Shown: positions 52,803-61,893, counted from the stretch's first letter. The stretch: DNA of 64,000 nt from Photobacterium angustum (GCF_003026365.1 NZ_PYOM01000006.1:62001-126000), one strand, 5' to 3'. Numbers and translations are program-made. Notes: a model not told the origin generated them from the sequence alone.

Positions 52803-52845
52803 AAAAATCCCGCCTTATCGCATCGCTAATGTGCTGATAGGCGGG
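52803..52845 (-). terminator. Terminator of the TetR gene
   Basis: On the minus strand CCCGCCT-ATC pairs with GATAAGGCGGG (one bulge) around a 16-nt loop and is followed by ATTTTTT. Confidence 0.75.
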
Positions 52846-52896
52846 CGTAGTCTTATCAATACTGCGGTTTATCGATATTACGTGTCTTGTCGATAA

Positions 52897-53484
52897 TTAT
52901 TTTGGGAGCAGTAGTGTTTGTGTTGTTGTTAATGCTTGCTGTAATCCTGATAAATCGTGACTCAGTTTGTTGAGTAAACTTGCTCCAAGCCATAAATTAT
53001 AAAGAGTTTGGGCGGTTATATGGCTGTCGCAGATCGCGATTGAGCCATCTTTTTTTCCTCTTTCTATCGTATTGGCGATTAAAGCGACAACACTATCTGC
53101 TCCTTGCTTTAATGCTTCTCGCATAGGCTCGGAGAGATCGGATACTTCTGCACTGAGCTTTACCACCAAACATTTATTGGCATTACAGATGCCGTTTTCA
53201 ACTTTGATCCATAGCTTGAAATACTCATTGAGTTGTTCAAAGCCTGTGCCTTGCTCGTTTTTTAATACCTGAGCGACACGTTGTAAATAATGATGAAAAT
53301 AAGAGTGGATCAATGCTTCACCAAATTGCTCTTTAGATTTGAAATAATGATAAAAAGAGCCTTTAGGTACTTCTGCCGCACTTAATAATTGTGATAAGCC
53401 AACACTCGTAAATCCTTTCGTGACCACTAGCTGGTAACCAACATTAAGAATGTGCTGCCGTGTATCAATTGTTTTTTCGTTCAT
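52897..53484 (-). CDS. TetR-family regulator, NemR/AcuR-like
   Basis: A 195-residue repressor. The N-terminal helix-turn-helix reads GFTSVGLSQLLSAAEVPKGSFYHYFKSKEQF (residues 20-50, quoted in part). CNANKCLVVKLSAEVSDLS in the middle resembles the redox-sensing cysteine region of NemR, where a Cys reacts with quinones, glyoxals or HOCl. It probably represses itself and curA-GST through the two TAGAC-N5-GTCTA sites. Same-strand with a terminator between it and curA. Confidence 0.9.
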   Translation of the reverse strand: MNEKTIDTRQHILNVGYQLVVTKGFTSVGLSQLLSAAEVPKGSFYHYFKSKEQFGEALIHSYFHHYLQRVAQVLKNEQGTGFEQLNEYFKLWIKVENGICNANKCLVVKLSAEVSDLSEPMREALKQGADSVVALIANTIERGKKDGSIAICDSHITAQTLYNLWLGASLLNKLSHDLSGLQQALTTTQTLLLPK

Positions 53485-53504
53485 GAAGTTACTATAGAAT
53501 AAAT

Positions 53505-53519
53505 TAGACCAGTCGTCTA
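53505..53519 (-). promoter_or_regulatory. TetR operator upstream of its own gene
   Basis: TAGAC-CAGTC-GTCTA, identical to the site at 52776 and again 21 nt upstream of the start codon. Confidence 0.85.
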
Positions 53520-53729
53520 GTGCTTAGGTTTGAATGATTTTACTATAAATGAGCTTAAGAGTAATGATTTGATGTTTGATGCTCTATTTTTAAGCATGCT
53601 CTGCTAAGACTGGTCACCCATTTACTGTGGGGTATTTGTTTTATTGTGTGTAAAACAAGATTATGAAACTATAACGATCTTCAAGCAGAACGCTTTTCTG
53701 CTTAATTTATTAGTTAAAAAGGTTAAGTG

Positions 53730-54041
53730 ATGGATTTTCAAAATTACTACGAGATCATTATAGAAGTACTGGTTGATAATTTTGATTTAGACGATGGCGA
53801 ATACTATGGCGAGGTCATCTTAACGGATGAGCTTTATCAAACAAGCTGCGATATCGCTAAAAAGTTTGATGTTGGCTTTAATGACGAGCATACCGCATTG
53901 GCTGTACTTGAAATGTCTAAGCAAGCAGGTGTAGAGCCAAATACATTCTCTGTATCATCAGCCGCTGTTGGTTGTGTTGTTGATTACTTAGAAGATAACT
54001 TTGTTGTCGAATTCGATGATGAAGAGTTTGACGAAGAGTAA
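53730..54041 (+). CDS. Conserved hypothetical strongly acidic protein
   Basis: About 103 residues from ATG 53730; GTG 53727 is directly in front. Very acidic, with a C-terminus ending EFDDEEFDEE. The middle (FDVGFNDEHTALAVLEMSKQAG) is helical. Such acidic small proteins may bind basic partners or metal, but no family is recognised. AAAAAGGTTA precedes the start. Terminator at 54070-54092. Confidence 0.7.
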   Translation: MDFQNYYEIIIEVLVDNFDLDDGEYYGEVILTDELYQTSCDIAKKFDVGFNDEHTALAVLEMSKQAGVEPNTFSVSSAAVGCVVDYLEDNFVVEFDDEEFDEE

Positions 54042-54069
54042 TTCGTCGTATAAAGAAATATACCAATTG

Positions 54070-54092
54070 AAGCCGACATGATGTCGGCTTTT
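54070..54092 (+). terminator. Rho-independent terminator
   Basis: AAGCCGACAT followed by GATGTCGGCTTTT: stem AGCCGAC/GTCGGCT, short loop, T-run. Confidence 0.8.
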
Positions 54093-54111
54093 GATTATCA
54101 GAGGCGATGAT

Positions 54112-54743
54112 ATGCATCTCAAGACATTAGAATCAATATTAATGACAAAGCTTGAGCTGTTAAATAGTGCAGATGCGGCGCATGATAAAGCGCATGTTTT
54201 ACGTGTGGTAAAAGTAGCAAAACAGCTTGCTAAGCAAGAGCAAGCTCAATTAAACATTATTCTGGCTGCGGCCTATTTACATGACTGTGTTGCCGTTGCT
54301 AAAGATGATCCTCGAAGAAAACAAGCTTCCACACTTGCCGCTAATGAAGCGATTGAATTTTTATCAGGAAAACAGTTACTAGTGAACATCATGATGAGAT
54401 TCATCATGCGATTGTGGCGCATAGCTTTAGTGCTGATATTAAGCCGTTAACATTGGAAGCAAAAATTGTTCAAGATGCTGATAGATTAGATGCACTTGGC
54501 GCGATAGGTTTAACACGGTGTATTCAGGTTGGCACATCTTTAGGTCGACCATTGTATGCCCTTGACGATCCTTTCTGTCAAAAACGGCAACCTGACGATA
54601 CGACATATACCCTAGATCACTTTTATATTAAGTTACTCGGTTTAGCTGACACCATGCAAACAGACGCAGCGAAGATTGAAGCGCTTAAACGGATTGAGTT
54701 CATGAAAAATTATCTCCTACAGTTAGAGTCAGAGATAGGGTGA
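54112..54743 (+). pseudogene. yedJ: HD-domain phosphohydrolase (YedJ-like), frameshifted
   Basis: Two overlapping open frames make one YedJ-type protein of about 210 residues. The first, from ATG 54112 (AGAGGCG upstream), has DAAHDKAHVLRVVKVA and LAAAYLHDCV, the first metal ligands of the HD family. At about 54384-54387 the frame breaks: V-AA then HHDEIHHAIVAHSFS in the -1 frame, followed by KIVQDADRLDALGAIGL and LDHFYIKLLGL. One missing base restores the whole. It is either a recent disabling deletion or a sequencing error. Confidence 0.85.
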
Positions 54744-54842
54744 GATAGTATAAAGAATAAACATTTATGCTGTGTTTGGCATTGCTGAAAGATTAAATAG
54801 TTAGATAACGTTGTAATAGTAACCACTTAATTAAGTTGGTTA

Positions 54843-54871
54843 TTTACAACCGCGTATTATCTCCGTACTAT
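54843..54871 (+). promoter_or_regulatory. Promoter of tRNA-Ser copy 2
   Basis: TTTACA, 17 bp, TACTAT, discriminator TCGCGAC. Confidence 0.85.
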
Positions 54872-54880
54872 TCGCGACAT

Positions 54881-54971
54881 GGAGAGATGGCTGAGTGGTT
54901 GAAAGCACCGGTCTTGAAAACCGGCATACGTTTATAGCGTATCTAGGGTTCAAATCCCTATCTCTCCGCCA
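54881..54971 (+). tRNA. tRNA-Ser (anticodon UGA), copy 2
   Basis: Same 91-nt sequence as at 50422, including the CCA end. No tRNA-Asp follows; a terminator closes it within 10 bp. Confidence 0.98.
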
Positions 54972-54977
54972 TATTTT

Positions 54978-55007
54978 AAGCCTCGTCAGAAATGACGGGG
55001 CTTTTTT
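54978..55007 (+). terminator. Terminator after tRNA-Ser copy 2
   Basis: AAGCCTCGTCA, GAAA loop, TGACGGGGCTT, T-run; the same family as the repeat-unit terminators. Confidence 0.93.
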
Positions 55008-55101
55008 GTTTTTAGAGTAGTGATTAGATGAATAAATGATAAAAAAACCAGTTAGTTTATTCCAACTGGTTACCTGTAGTGATCACAGATGAAGAGATAT
55101 T

Positions 55102-57081
55102 TTAATTCGTTTCAGGTACGCAAACACTAAAATTAAAGGTTGCATCTTCTTCGGTATAGCTTTCACCAGTATGAGTTAAATCTTTACTTATGTGTGTATT
55201 TGTCTTTGTACTGGGAACCGTACTTGTCCAATAATTAGCGGCATATATAGGCCAACCATAAGCTTCTTTAAGATCATCTATAGTGGTTTGAAGTATATTT
55301 AATTCATGTTCAGTTGCTAGCCTTTTTTCTAAACCTTGGCAACTAATATTAGATTGTTGCCACGTACCAACGCCCCAGTTTGTTTCCTTTTCATTAACGA
55401 ATTGGGGGTTATTCACGTCAAGCATGAGTTCAGATAAGCTAAAAGTAATACCCATTACCGAAAATTCTTTTTGTACATAGATGCTGGTCAGGGCTTCTTT
55501 GTTACTGGTTATTTTACTTTTATTTGTACTGGTAGCATATATGGTTACAGGAGTATTAGTTAGTAACTGTGCAATAACAATGTTTCCTGCTTGAACAAAA
55601 GAATTTGGAGCCTGTTCTTGATCTAAATGCCAATTAACATTATTCGTTATATCTAAAGAGATCACGTCACTTGATTCTTCCGTAATATAATCCCCCATAG
55701 CTTTGAAAATGCGAGTTCGCTTTAAAGGTACAGATAATGGATACTGATGTATTTCAGAAATTGTAATGTTAGTTAATGTTCCTGGCTTAATATTAAATCT
55801 TTTTGCAGTTGAAGAATTATTATCAGTAACTTCTGCTGTAATTAGGGCTGTCTTAAAATTCCTCTGAGGGAGAAAAGTATTGTATCCAGTTTGTTTTAGA
55901 ATGGTTTGATCTGAGCTTGACCATGAAACAAATGATGTTAAATCTGCAGTAATGTGTAAGCCTGTAATGCTGTCTGAAATTGCTGATGTATAATGGCCTA
56001 TAGCTGAAAATGACGCTTCTACACCATTAATCAAGGTGTCTGATTTATCCGGCCCCACAATCTCAATAGAATCTAATAAAGCATCAGCAATCGTTAGTTC
56101 CTGTTGATTACTTTTAATATTAATCATTTTTGCAGAGATAGTCGCTTTACTATTTGCAGTAGTGCTGTAAGCCGTGAAAATATTACTATTATTGATATTA
56201 TAGAAGATGTTAGGCGCATCTGAAATCCACTCGACATCATTTGTAATGTTAATATCTTTAGTAGTTACGCTATCAATCTGATAAGTACCAATAGCCGTAA
56301 ATCCACGACTTGTACCATATAATACATCACTAGATTGTGATGTGTTTGTTGATTTTATGGTGATGTTTTTTAATGTAGCATCGCTGACTTCTAATGAAAT
56401 AACATTGCTACTGACGCCATGAATAGATGCTGTTAAAGAAGTGATTTCGCCAAAGTTACCTACAGCTCTAAAACGATTGTCTTCAGACAAATCTTGAGCA
56501 AAGCTTGTATCATTTAGCATCCATGAAACATAATTATTACCATTACGTTTTGAGTTATCACTCCATTCAACAATTGTATCTAATGTTATCGATGTCCCTC
56601 TGGGAACGAAAGTCATTTGGGTGTTATCAAAATCCGCAGATTTTAAGCTTGGTGTAATGGTAACAGCGACAGGTTCTAAAATAGAAAGAGGCCAAACCGC
56701 AGTTATGTTATTTGCTTTTGCTGTAACATTGATTTTACCTATTTTATTTGTATGTAATAGTGAAGAATTTTTAAAGCTAGCAATAGTAGGATCACTACTA
56801 ATCCATTGGGTTGATGCGGTAATATTATCTGAACTACCGTCGCTATAATGACCAATAGCTTTTAATTCAAACGTTATATTAGATTAAGCTTCATTCGCGT
56901 TTAAGCCATCGAGCTCTGTAAAGGTACGCTCGATTGTGATTTTTTTTAGCTGCTTTTTAACTGGATCTGTATTGCTGTCATTACCACCGCCACATGCGGT
57001 TAATGTCGACGTTACTATTATAAAAATAAATGTTATTGAAATTGGGATTTTAATTTTGTTCTTTATTTTTTGTAATAACAT
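55102..57081 (-). pseudogene. Ig-like (BIG2) repeat lipoprotein interrupted by an in-frame stop
   Basis: One 660-codon minus-strand frame is cut once by TAA at 56884-56886. The first part (57081 down) has a signal and lipobox LTACGGG at about residues 27-33. After the stop the same frame continues SNITFELKAIGHYSDGSS and then BIG2-type modules of about 90-100 residues with the pattern L-x-x-I-x-I-x(n)-AIGHY-x-D-x-S-x-(D/N)IT-(N/A)-x-V-x-W-x-S. The last 110 residues (SCQGLEKRLATEHELN, YWTSTVPS) look like a DUF1566/C-lectin-like cap. Surface adhesin type. CAA-to-TAA would explain the break; an internal start at 56616 could give a leaderless, non-exported fragment. Confidence 0.85.
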
Positions 57082-57382
57082 AAGTTAAATAGCTTCCGAT
57101 TGAACATTTAGAACAGTGTATTTTATAGCTTTGAAATATTAACGAATAATAATATGGGGACAATAAACATCATAATGTGGACAGTTTTTTTATTTTAAGA
57201 CGTTATGTGAAAAATTATGAATGGAATGAGGCTAAAGTTGCTTAACCAATAAATAAGGTTAGAAGATAATGGAAATTTAGCGGATAGGTGGATGTTTGTA
57301 ACCGTAGCGCTAACTTTATTATGAGTCTACGATAAAGATCGTTAGACTATGAAATATCATCGTGGAAGCTTCTTGAAAAGAA
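57082..57382. other. Intergenic region upstream of the broken lipoprotein
   Basis: About 300 bp. AGTCTACGAT and ATCGTTAGACT form an interrupted palindrome around AAAG at 57324-57348. No credible ORF. The promoter of the lipoprotein gene is expected in the left part. Confidence 0.4.
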
Positions 57383-57415
57383 AAGCATTAAAAATAGTTA
57401 TTATTTTTAATGCTT
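57383..57415 (-). terminator. Terminator of the AhpD-like gene
   Basis: AAGCATTAAAAATA pairs with TATTTTTAATGCTT over 14 bp around a 5-nt loop; the minus strand continues TTCTTTTC. Confidence 0.85.
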
Positions 57416-57422
57416 AATCTTT

Positions 57423-57932
57423 TTAGCATTGAGCATATTGGCTAATAAAATCCGCTTGAGCCATTGCCATAATTGATGCGGTTAAACGTAGAGCTGCATT
57501 TATAGCATCATCAGACTCATTTAGTGACCGTAATAACTCAACATGTCCATCTAAACAACTGTAGCCTTGGTTTACCATACAGGCTGCAATACAAGCATAG
57601 TAGTAAGCTGTTTCATCATCGATATCCAAACTATGTAATGGTTTGAGCTCTAACGCATTACTTTGTTTTATATTGGATAAATGTAAGTTTTGAATTGCCA
57701 TATAGTAATTATTCGTCATTGCCATACGCATGACGGCATGTTTAATATCGGCGAATTGTAAGCTATTAATATCACCAACTTGCTGTTTGATACGTTGTAG
57801 CACAGTACTATTTTGTGTAGCGAGTGCTGCCGCATAAGCAATATATTGAATTCGGTTATTCGCAAGCAACGATTGCCGAGAAATGAGTGAATGAAGTAAC
57901 TCTGAATTATCAAAAGTAGTGTCAGTTGGCAT
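57423..57932 (-). CDS. AhpD/carboxymuconolactone-decarboxylase-like protein, CxxC degenerate
   Basis: A 169-residue helical protein. The segment HAVMRMAMTNNYYMAIQNL and the C-terminal ACMVNQGYSCLDGHVELLR, RLTASIMAMAQA align by eye with AhpD. In AhpD the active site is C-x-x-C-x3-H; here the first Cys is Gly (GYSC) while the second Cys and the His four residues on are kept. It may therefore act with only the peroxidatic-type cysteine, or as a carrier or decarboxylase. Start ATG with AAGGAAG upstream. Terminator at 57383. Confidence 0.62.
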   Translation of the reverse strand: MPTDTTFDNSELLHSLISRQSLLANNRIQYIAYAAALATQNSTVLQRIKQQVGDINSLQFADIKHAVMRMAMTNNYYMAIQNLHLSNIKQSNALELKPLHSLDIDDETAYYYACIAACMVNQGYSCLDGHVELLRSLNESDDAINAALRLTASIMAMAQADFISQYAQC

Positions 57933-58142
57933 AGCAATGCTTCCTTTACGCTAAGAAAATGTGCGAGATAACTGCACGATTGCTTTTAATGATATTCCCT
58001 TCATTCAGCGACGCAATTGTCAGTTATGCAGCATTACTGTGTAGAAATGATCAGAATTGTTGATGAGTAACGTTGTGATAGGTAAGTGATTTAGTGAAAT
58101 AGACGTTTTTGTTTCTTTCTTAAGCAGTTAAACGGCTATTTA

Positions 58143-58171
58143 TTTACATAACTAAAAATAGTGAGTAGTAT
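58143..58171 (+). promoter_or_regulatory. Promoter of tRNA-Ser copy 3
   Basis: TTTACA, 17 bp, TAGTAT, discriminator TCGCAGA. Confidence 0.85.
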
Positions 58172-58180
58172 TCGCAGAAT

Positions 58181-58271
58181 GGAGAGATGGCTGAGTGGTT
58201 GAAAGCACCGGTCTTGAAAACCGGCATACGTTTATAGCGTATCTAGGGTTCAAATCCCTATCTCTCCGCCA
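58181..58271 (+). tRNA. tRNA-Ser (anticodon UGA), copy 3
   Basis: Third copy of the same 91-nt sequence, followed by its own terminator. Confidence 0.98.
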
Positions 58272-58277
58272 CATTTT

Positions 58278-58306
58278 AAACCTCGTCAGAAATGACGAGG
58301 TTTTTT
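58278..58306 (+). terminator. Terminator after tRNA-Ser copy 3
   Basis: AAACCTCGTCA, GAAA loop, TGACGAGGTTT, T-run; both arms carry compensating changes relative to copy 2. Confidence 0.93.
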
Positions 58307-58485
58307 ATGTCAAAATATTATTGATGACCATCAATAACCCCGACCCGAAGAGTGTTAAAAAAAGCGTTAATAGTTGTAAGCTATTTGGGCTAAAAGCTTA
58401 TTTATCTCTGAATTTAATTGTTTGTTGAAAGTTTATATTTGTCACCCTTAGAAAATTTTCACAGTAGATAACCTTGATTTATTTT

Positions 58486-59346
58486 TTAAGCCATATTTGA
58501 GAATAAGATTTCTAAATCATAATTTTCTCGTGCCAGTGAACGTTTTAAACTACTTAAGGATTTTATTTGAAGTTGACGTATACGTTCTCTTGTTAGTCCA
58601 ACAGCATCGGCAACTTCTTGTAATGTATGAGGCTCGTAGCCCATCAAACCAAAACGACGACAGATGATCTCTCTATCTCTTCCATTAATACTATTTAGTA
58701 TCAAGTTCGTGATTTTTACCATGTCATCATTATCTACTTCCGCACTCGGCGATGTTATTTGTTCATCCGCCACTAAATAAGCAATGGTGTGTGATTTTTC
58801 AGTATCACCAATAGTTTGATCGAGTGAAACGACATTAACTTCATTAGAGAATAAGGCTGATATTTCTTTACTTTCTTTGTTGAGTGCTTGCGCAATATCT
58901 TCGTGAGTAGGTTCATTATTATTTAGCTTCATTAGCTCACGATGAGTACGAAGTAATGTATTGATTTCTTTGGAGATATGGACTGGTAAACGTATCGTTC
59001 TATTTTGATTGTGAATAGCTCTTTCAATGGTTTGTTTAATCCACCATGAAGCATAAGTGGAGAAACGAAACCCTTTTTCAGGATCGAATTTTTCAACGGC
59101 AGTCATTAAACCAATGTTACCTTCATCGATAAGATCATTTAATGAGAGATTAGAAGCCCGATATTTTTTTGCAATGCTAACAACAAGCCTTAAATTAGAT
59201 TCAATAAGAACTTTTTTTGAAGTAAGATCACCAGTTAAAGACTTACGGCTATATTGAATCTCATCATCTTTATTAAGTAAAGGTTTATTTGAAATATCAT
59301 TAAGGTATAGGCGTACTACATCCACTTCAAAACTTGTCGTTTCCAT
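58486..59346 (-). CDS. RpoS-like sigma-70 factor (paralogue)
   Basis: A 286-residue sigma factor from ATG 59346 ([15 protein letters not shown]), chosen because AAGGACAATAAA precedes it; the frame is open 12 codons upstream. Region 2 ([50 protein letters not shown]), region 3 and region 4 ([21 protein letters not shown]; quoted in part) are complete. It is shorter than RpoS (about 330) at the N-terminus and several region-4 positions differ. It resembles the extra RpoS-type factors of Vibrionaceae such as RpoQ, which is quorum-regulated in V. fischeri; the identity here is not certain. Confidence 0.88.
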   Translation of the reverse strand: METTSFEVDVVRLYLNDISNKPLLNKDDEIQYSRKSLTGDLTSKKVLIESNLRLVVSIAKKYRASNLSLNDLIDEGNIGLMTAVEKFDPEKGFRFSTYASWWIKQTIERAIHNQNRTIRLPVHISKEINTLLRTHRELMKLNNNEPTHEDIAQALNKESKEISALFSNEVNVVSLDQTIGDTEKSHTIAYLVADEQITSPSAEVDNDDMVKITNLILNSINGRDREIICRRFGLMGYEPHTLQEVADAVGLTRERIRQLQIKSLSSLKRSLARENYDLEILFSNMA

Positions 59347-59626
59347 TTTATTGTCCTTAATAAAAGAAATGCAGGGTTGCAATCAATCCGTGAATGCATT
59401 GTTAAGCATATAAATATAAAGGTTAATAAAATGCAAAGGATTAATTGTAACATTTCTGTAATATTTAAATGTCGAGTGTTATATCTTTAAAGTGATTGGC
59501 TTTATATCTAAACTGAGTAATCGAAAAACGTAATATTATTTTTATATTACTTTTTTTTTTCTGATTATATGTTATTGCAGTATATATCGTCGTATTATAA
59601 AAAAAATAAATATTGAGTTTATAAAC

Positions 59627-60001
59627 ATGTCATCATTAATTAAAAAAGTGTCTCTATCAGTCGCGCTGTTATCTTCTTTATGTTTTTCTTATGCTAATGC
59701 AGCTGAGATATCTGGTAACTCGATTGTGGTTCAATCATGTATTGAAAACCAAAATTTTGATGAGCAAGGTTTGATTCACTGCTATCAACAAGCTGAAGCA
59801 ACAGCAAAAGATCAAGTTTACAATTTATCAGGTCAAGGTGAGCATTATAAAAATGCTATCGATACCCAATGTCAAAAGTTACAAGTAAAACTTAATGCAG
59901 ATGCATCAATGATTAAATCTGACAAAGAAGCCAAAATAGCGGTTTGTTATGCTAATGGCTGGTCTCGTGCTCGTGATGAAGTGTTAAATGAAAAATACTA
60001 A
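59627..60001 (+). CDS. Exported small cysteine-containing protein
   Basis: A 124-residue protein with signal peptide ending ANAAEIS (about residue 26). The mature part of about 98 residues has four cysteines (QSCIENQ, LIHCYQQ, DTQCQKL, AVCYANG) suited to two disulfides, and helices rich in Gln and Lys. The spacing recalls DUF1311/LprI-like lysozyme-inhibitor proteins, but the match is only suggestive. Short operon with the 50-residue ORF downstream. Confidence 0.75.
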   Translation: MSSLIKKVSLSVALLSSLCFSYANAAEISGNSIVVQSCIENQNFDEQGLIHCYQQAEATAKDQVYNLSGQGEHYKNAIDTQCQKLQVKLNADASMIKSDKEAKIAVCYANGWSRARDEVLNEKY

Positions 60002-60018
60002 TCTAAATGTGAGGGATT

Positions 60019-60171
60019 ATGCGCCATTTATCTGACTATCAACAACAAATAGACGTAATTGTTCAAGAGCATTCAGGAAGTCTTGAGCAATCACTAGAGT
60101 CTTTACAGCGATTACTAGATGCTATCGCTGATGATACGGCATTAACAGATAGTCAATTAAAACAGGATTAA
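60019..60171 (+). CDS. Putative 50-residue small acidic protein
   Basis: The ORF starts MRHLSDYQQQIDVIVQEHSG and ends in SQLKQD. GAGGG lies 5 nt upstream and it begins 17 bp after the preceding gene. Helical throughout. Terminator follows at 60187-60219. No family recognised. Confidence 0.6.
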   Translation: MRHLSDYQQQIDVIVQEHSGSLEQSLESLQRLLDAIADDTALTDSQLKQD

Positions 60172-60186
60172 GTTTGCTTTAGGAAT

Positions 60187-60219
60187 AAACGGATGAAGAT
60201 ACAATGCTCATCCGTTTTT
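60187..60219 (+). terminator. Terminator after the small-protein pair
   Basis: AAACGGATGA pairs with TCATCCGTTT around an 11-nt loop, then T-run. Its end coincides with the stop of the convergent LysR gene. Confidence 0.88.
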
Positions 60220-61108
60220 ATTTGATTTTAGATAGTTGTAAAATGGAATTGTATAACAAAGTTGTAGATGAATTATTTTTATTTTCTTGAGGGCATACGA
60301 GATAATACGTTGGCATTTTATCGTTAATGTAAACGATATTGAGTCGCTCAACCAAGGTACCATCATTGAGTTGCTTTTGGACTAAGATTCTATTAACAAA
60401 AGCAATGCCTAAACCGTTACAAGCCGCCTCTATGGCTTGAATTGAATTCTGGAAAAAAACTTTGCTCTGATTTTTGTTCGGTTTGATCTTCATGTTGTGT
60501 AAAACAAGATCCCATTGAATTAGACGATTAGTCGTTTCTATCAATGTGATTTCACTTAGTAGTTGCTCGGTGAGTTTTACTTTAGATGAAGGAATATAAT
60601 CAGGGGTACAAACTGCAACCATCTTTTCTTTAAATAAGACATCATATTCATGGTGCTCTGGTGGTTCTAATCCATATCGAATCGCAATATCTATATTCTC
60701 TTTACCGAAATCGAGCGTTTCTAATGTATCAATAAAGTTGAGCGAGATCCCTTGCTGAGATAACTGTCGTATATTAATAAGTGGTAAAAGCCATTTATTT
60801 AATAATGTTGGTGGTATCGCGATGGTTAACTTTTGATTTTTAGAGATACCGAGATCGGTCGTCGCCTGTTCTAACTCATTTAAAATAATAGTCGTGCGGC
60901 TAAAGTAGCGAAGTCCTGCATTAGTCAGAGTAATACTGCGGTTGTGTCGTTGAAATAATTTTTGTTCGATAAAATCTTCAAGTGTGTTGATCTGATGACT
61001 TACAGCACTAGGTGTTACACATAATTCCTCTGCGGCTAATTTAAAGCTTTGTAGTCTTGCTGCGGCTTCAAAATAGATAATGGCTTTTATTGGTGGGATG
61101 ACCCGCAT
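60218..61108 (-). CDS. LysR-family regulator, GcvA-like
   Basis: A 296-residue regulator. The helix-turn-helix LQSFKLAAEELCVTPSAVSHQINTLEDFI is at residues 19-47 and has the GcvA-type SAVSHQI recognition helix. The effector domain follows with IAIPPTLLNKWLLPLI. It is divergent from the PEBP gene, with about 170 bp between, and may regulate it. Effector unknown. Confidence 0.92.
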   Translation of the reverse strand: MRVIPPIKAIIYFEAAARLQSFKLAAEELCVTPSAVSHQINTLEDFIEQKLFQRHNRSITLTNAGLRYFSRTTIILNELEQATTDLGISKNQKLTIAIPPTLLNKWLLPLINIRQLSQQGISLNFIDTLETLDFGKENIDIAIRYGLEPPEHHEYDVLFKEKMVAVCTPDYIPSSKVKLTEQLLSEITLIETTNRLIQWDLVLHNMKIKPNKNQSKVFFQNSIQAIEAACNGLGIAFVNRILVQKQLNDGTLVERLNIVYINDKMPTYYLVCPQENKNNSSTTLLYNSILQLSKIK

Positions 61109-61277
61109 AGAGATACCTTCAGGTTATTTTTTCTCAATTTACAACGTATTTTTATGAGTTTGTAGAATTAATTGTTTAAGAACATAATTTTAAAAAACAA
61201 AATACGTTTGGCAGTATACCAATTTAGAGTGCTTTTATACTGCTAGAACGTTATTTATTCTATATTGATGAGAAAAA

Positions 61278-61832
61278 ATGATGAAGATCAAACAAGTAGT
61301 CGCAGCCGTACTTCTAGCAGTTCCTGCATTTATGTCACAAGCGATGGTACTAACTAGCCACGATATTACCAATGATAAAACATTACAAAATCAGCAATTG
61401 TTTAATCAATGGGGCTGTACAGGTAAGAATGTATCGCCACATTTAACATGGAAAGATGTTCCTGCTGGAACAAAAAGCTTCGCTGTTACTATGTATGATC
61501 CCGATGCGCCAACAGGAAGTGGCTGGTGGCATTGGAGTGTTATTAACATTCCTGCAGATGTGCATAGTTTAGCGGCGGGTGCGGGTGCTGTTGGCGGAAA
61601 AGCGTTGCCGAAAGGCGCAAGTATGGTAACCAATGATTTTGGCTTCAAAGGTTTTGGTGGTGCATGCCCTCCACCTAATGCAAAACCACACAATTATGAA
61701 ATTACAGTATATGCATTAAATACGGCGAAGATTAAATTACCTGAGAACGCATCACCTGCATTAGCGGGTTACAACATTCTTGCTCATGTTATTGGTAAAG
61801 CAGAACTTGTTGCACCAACAAATGCACGTTAA
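61278..61832 (+). CDS. Exported YbhB/PEBP (Raf-kinase-inhibitor-like) protein
   Basis: A 184-residue protein with signal peptide ending SQAMV (about residue 22), so periplasmic, like E. coli YbcL. The PEBP fold motifs VTMYDPDAPTGSGWWHWSVINIPADV (DPDAP and HW, quoted in part) and GGACPPPNAKPHNYEITVYAL are complete. The ligand is a small anion or phospholipid head group in the family; role here unknown. Convergent with ald, sharing the terminator at 61846-61893. Confidence 0.93.
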   Translation: MMKIKQVVAAVLLAVPAFMSQAMVLTSHDITNDKTLQNQQLFNQWGCTGKNVSPHLTWKDVPAGTKSFAVTMYDPDAPTGSGWWHWSVINIPADVHSLAAGAGAVGGKALPKGASMVTNDFGFKGFGGACPPPNAKPHNYEITVYALNTAKIKLPENASPALAGYNILAHVIGKAELVAPTNAR

Positions 61833-61845
61833 TTGAGATTAAATG

Positions 61846-61893
61846 AAAAGCCACTTATCTAAACTGATAATAGTTTTTATAAGTGGCTTTTTA
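61846..61893. terminator. Bidirectional terminator
   Basis: AAAAGCCACTTAT pairs with ATAAGTGGCTTTT over 13 bp with a 20-nt loop, between convergent genes. Confidence 0.85.

Noticed and set aside
54380-54420. Programmed frameshift in the HD gene
   Set aside because: No slippery heptamer or downstream structure is evident; a simple deletion explains it.
61406-61693. Antisense 95-codon ORF in the PEBP gene
   Set aside because: Shadow frame with no start signals; the PEBP protein is unmistakable.
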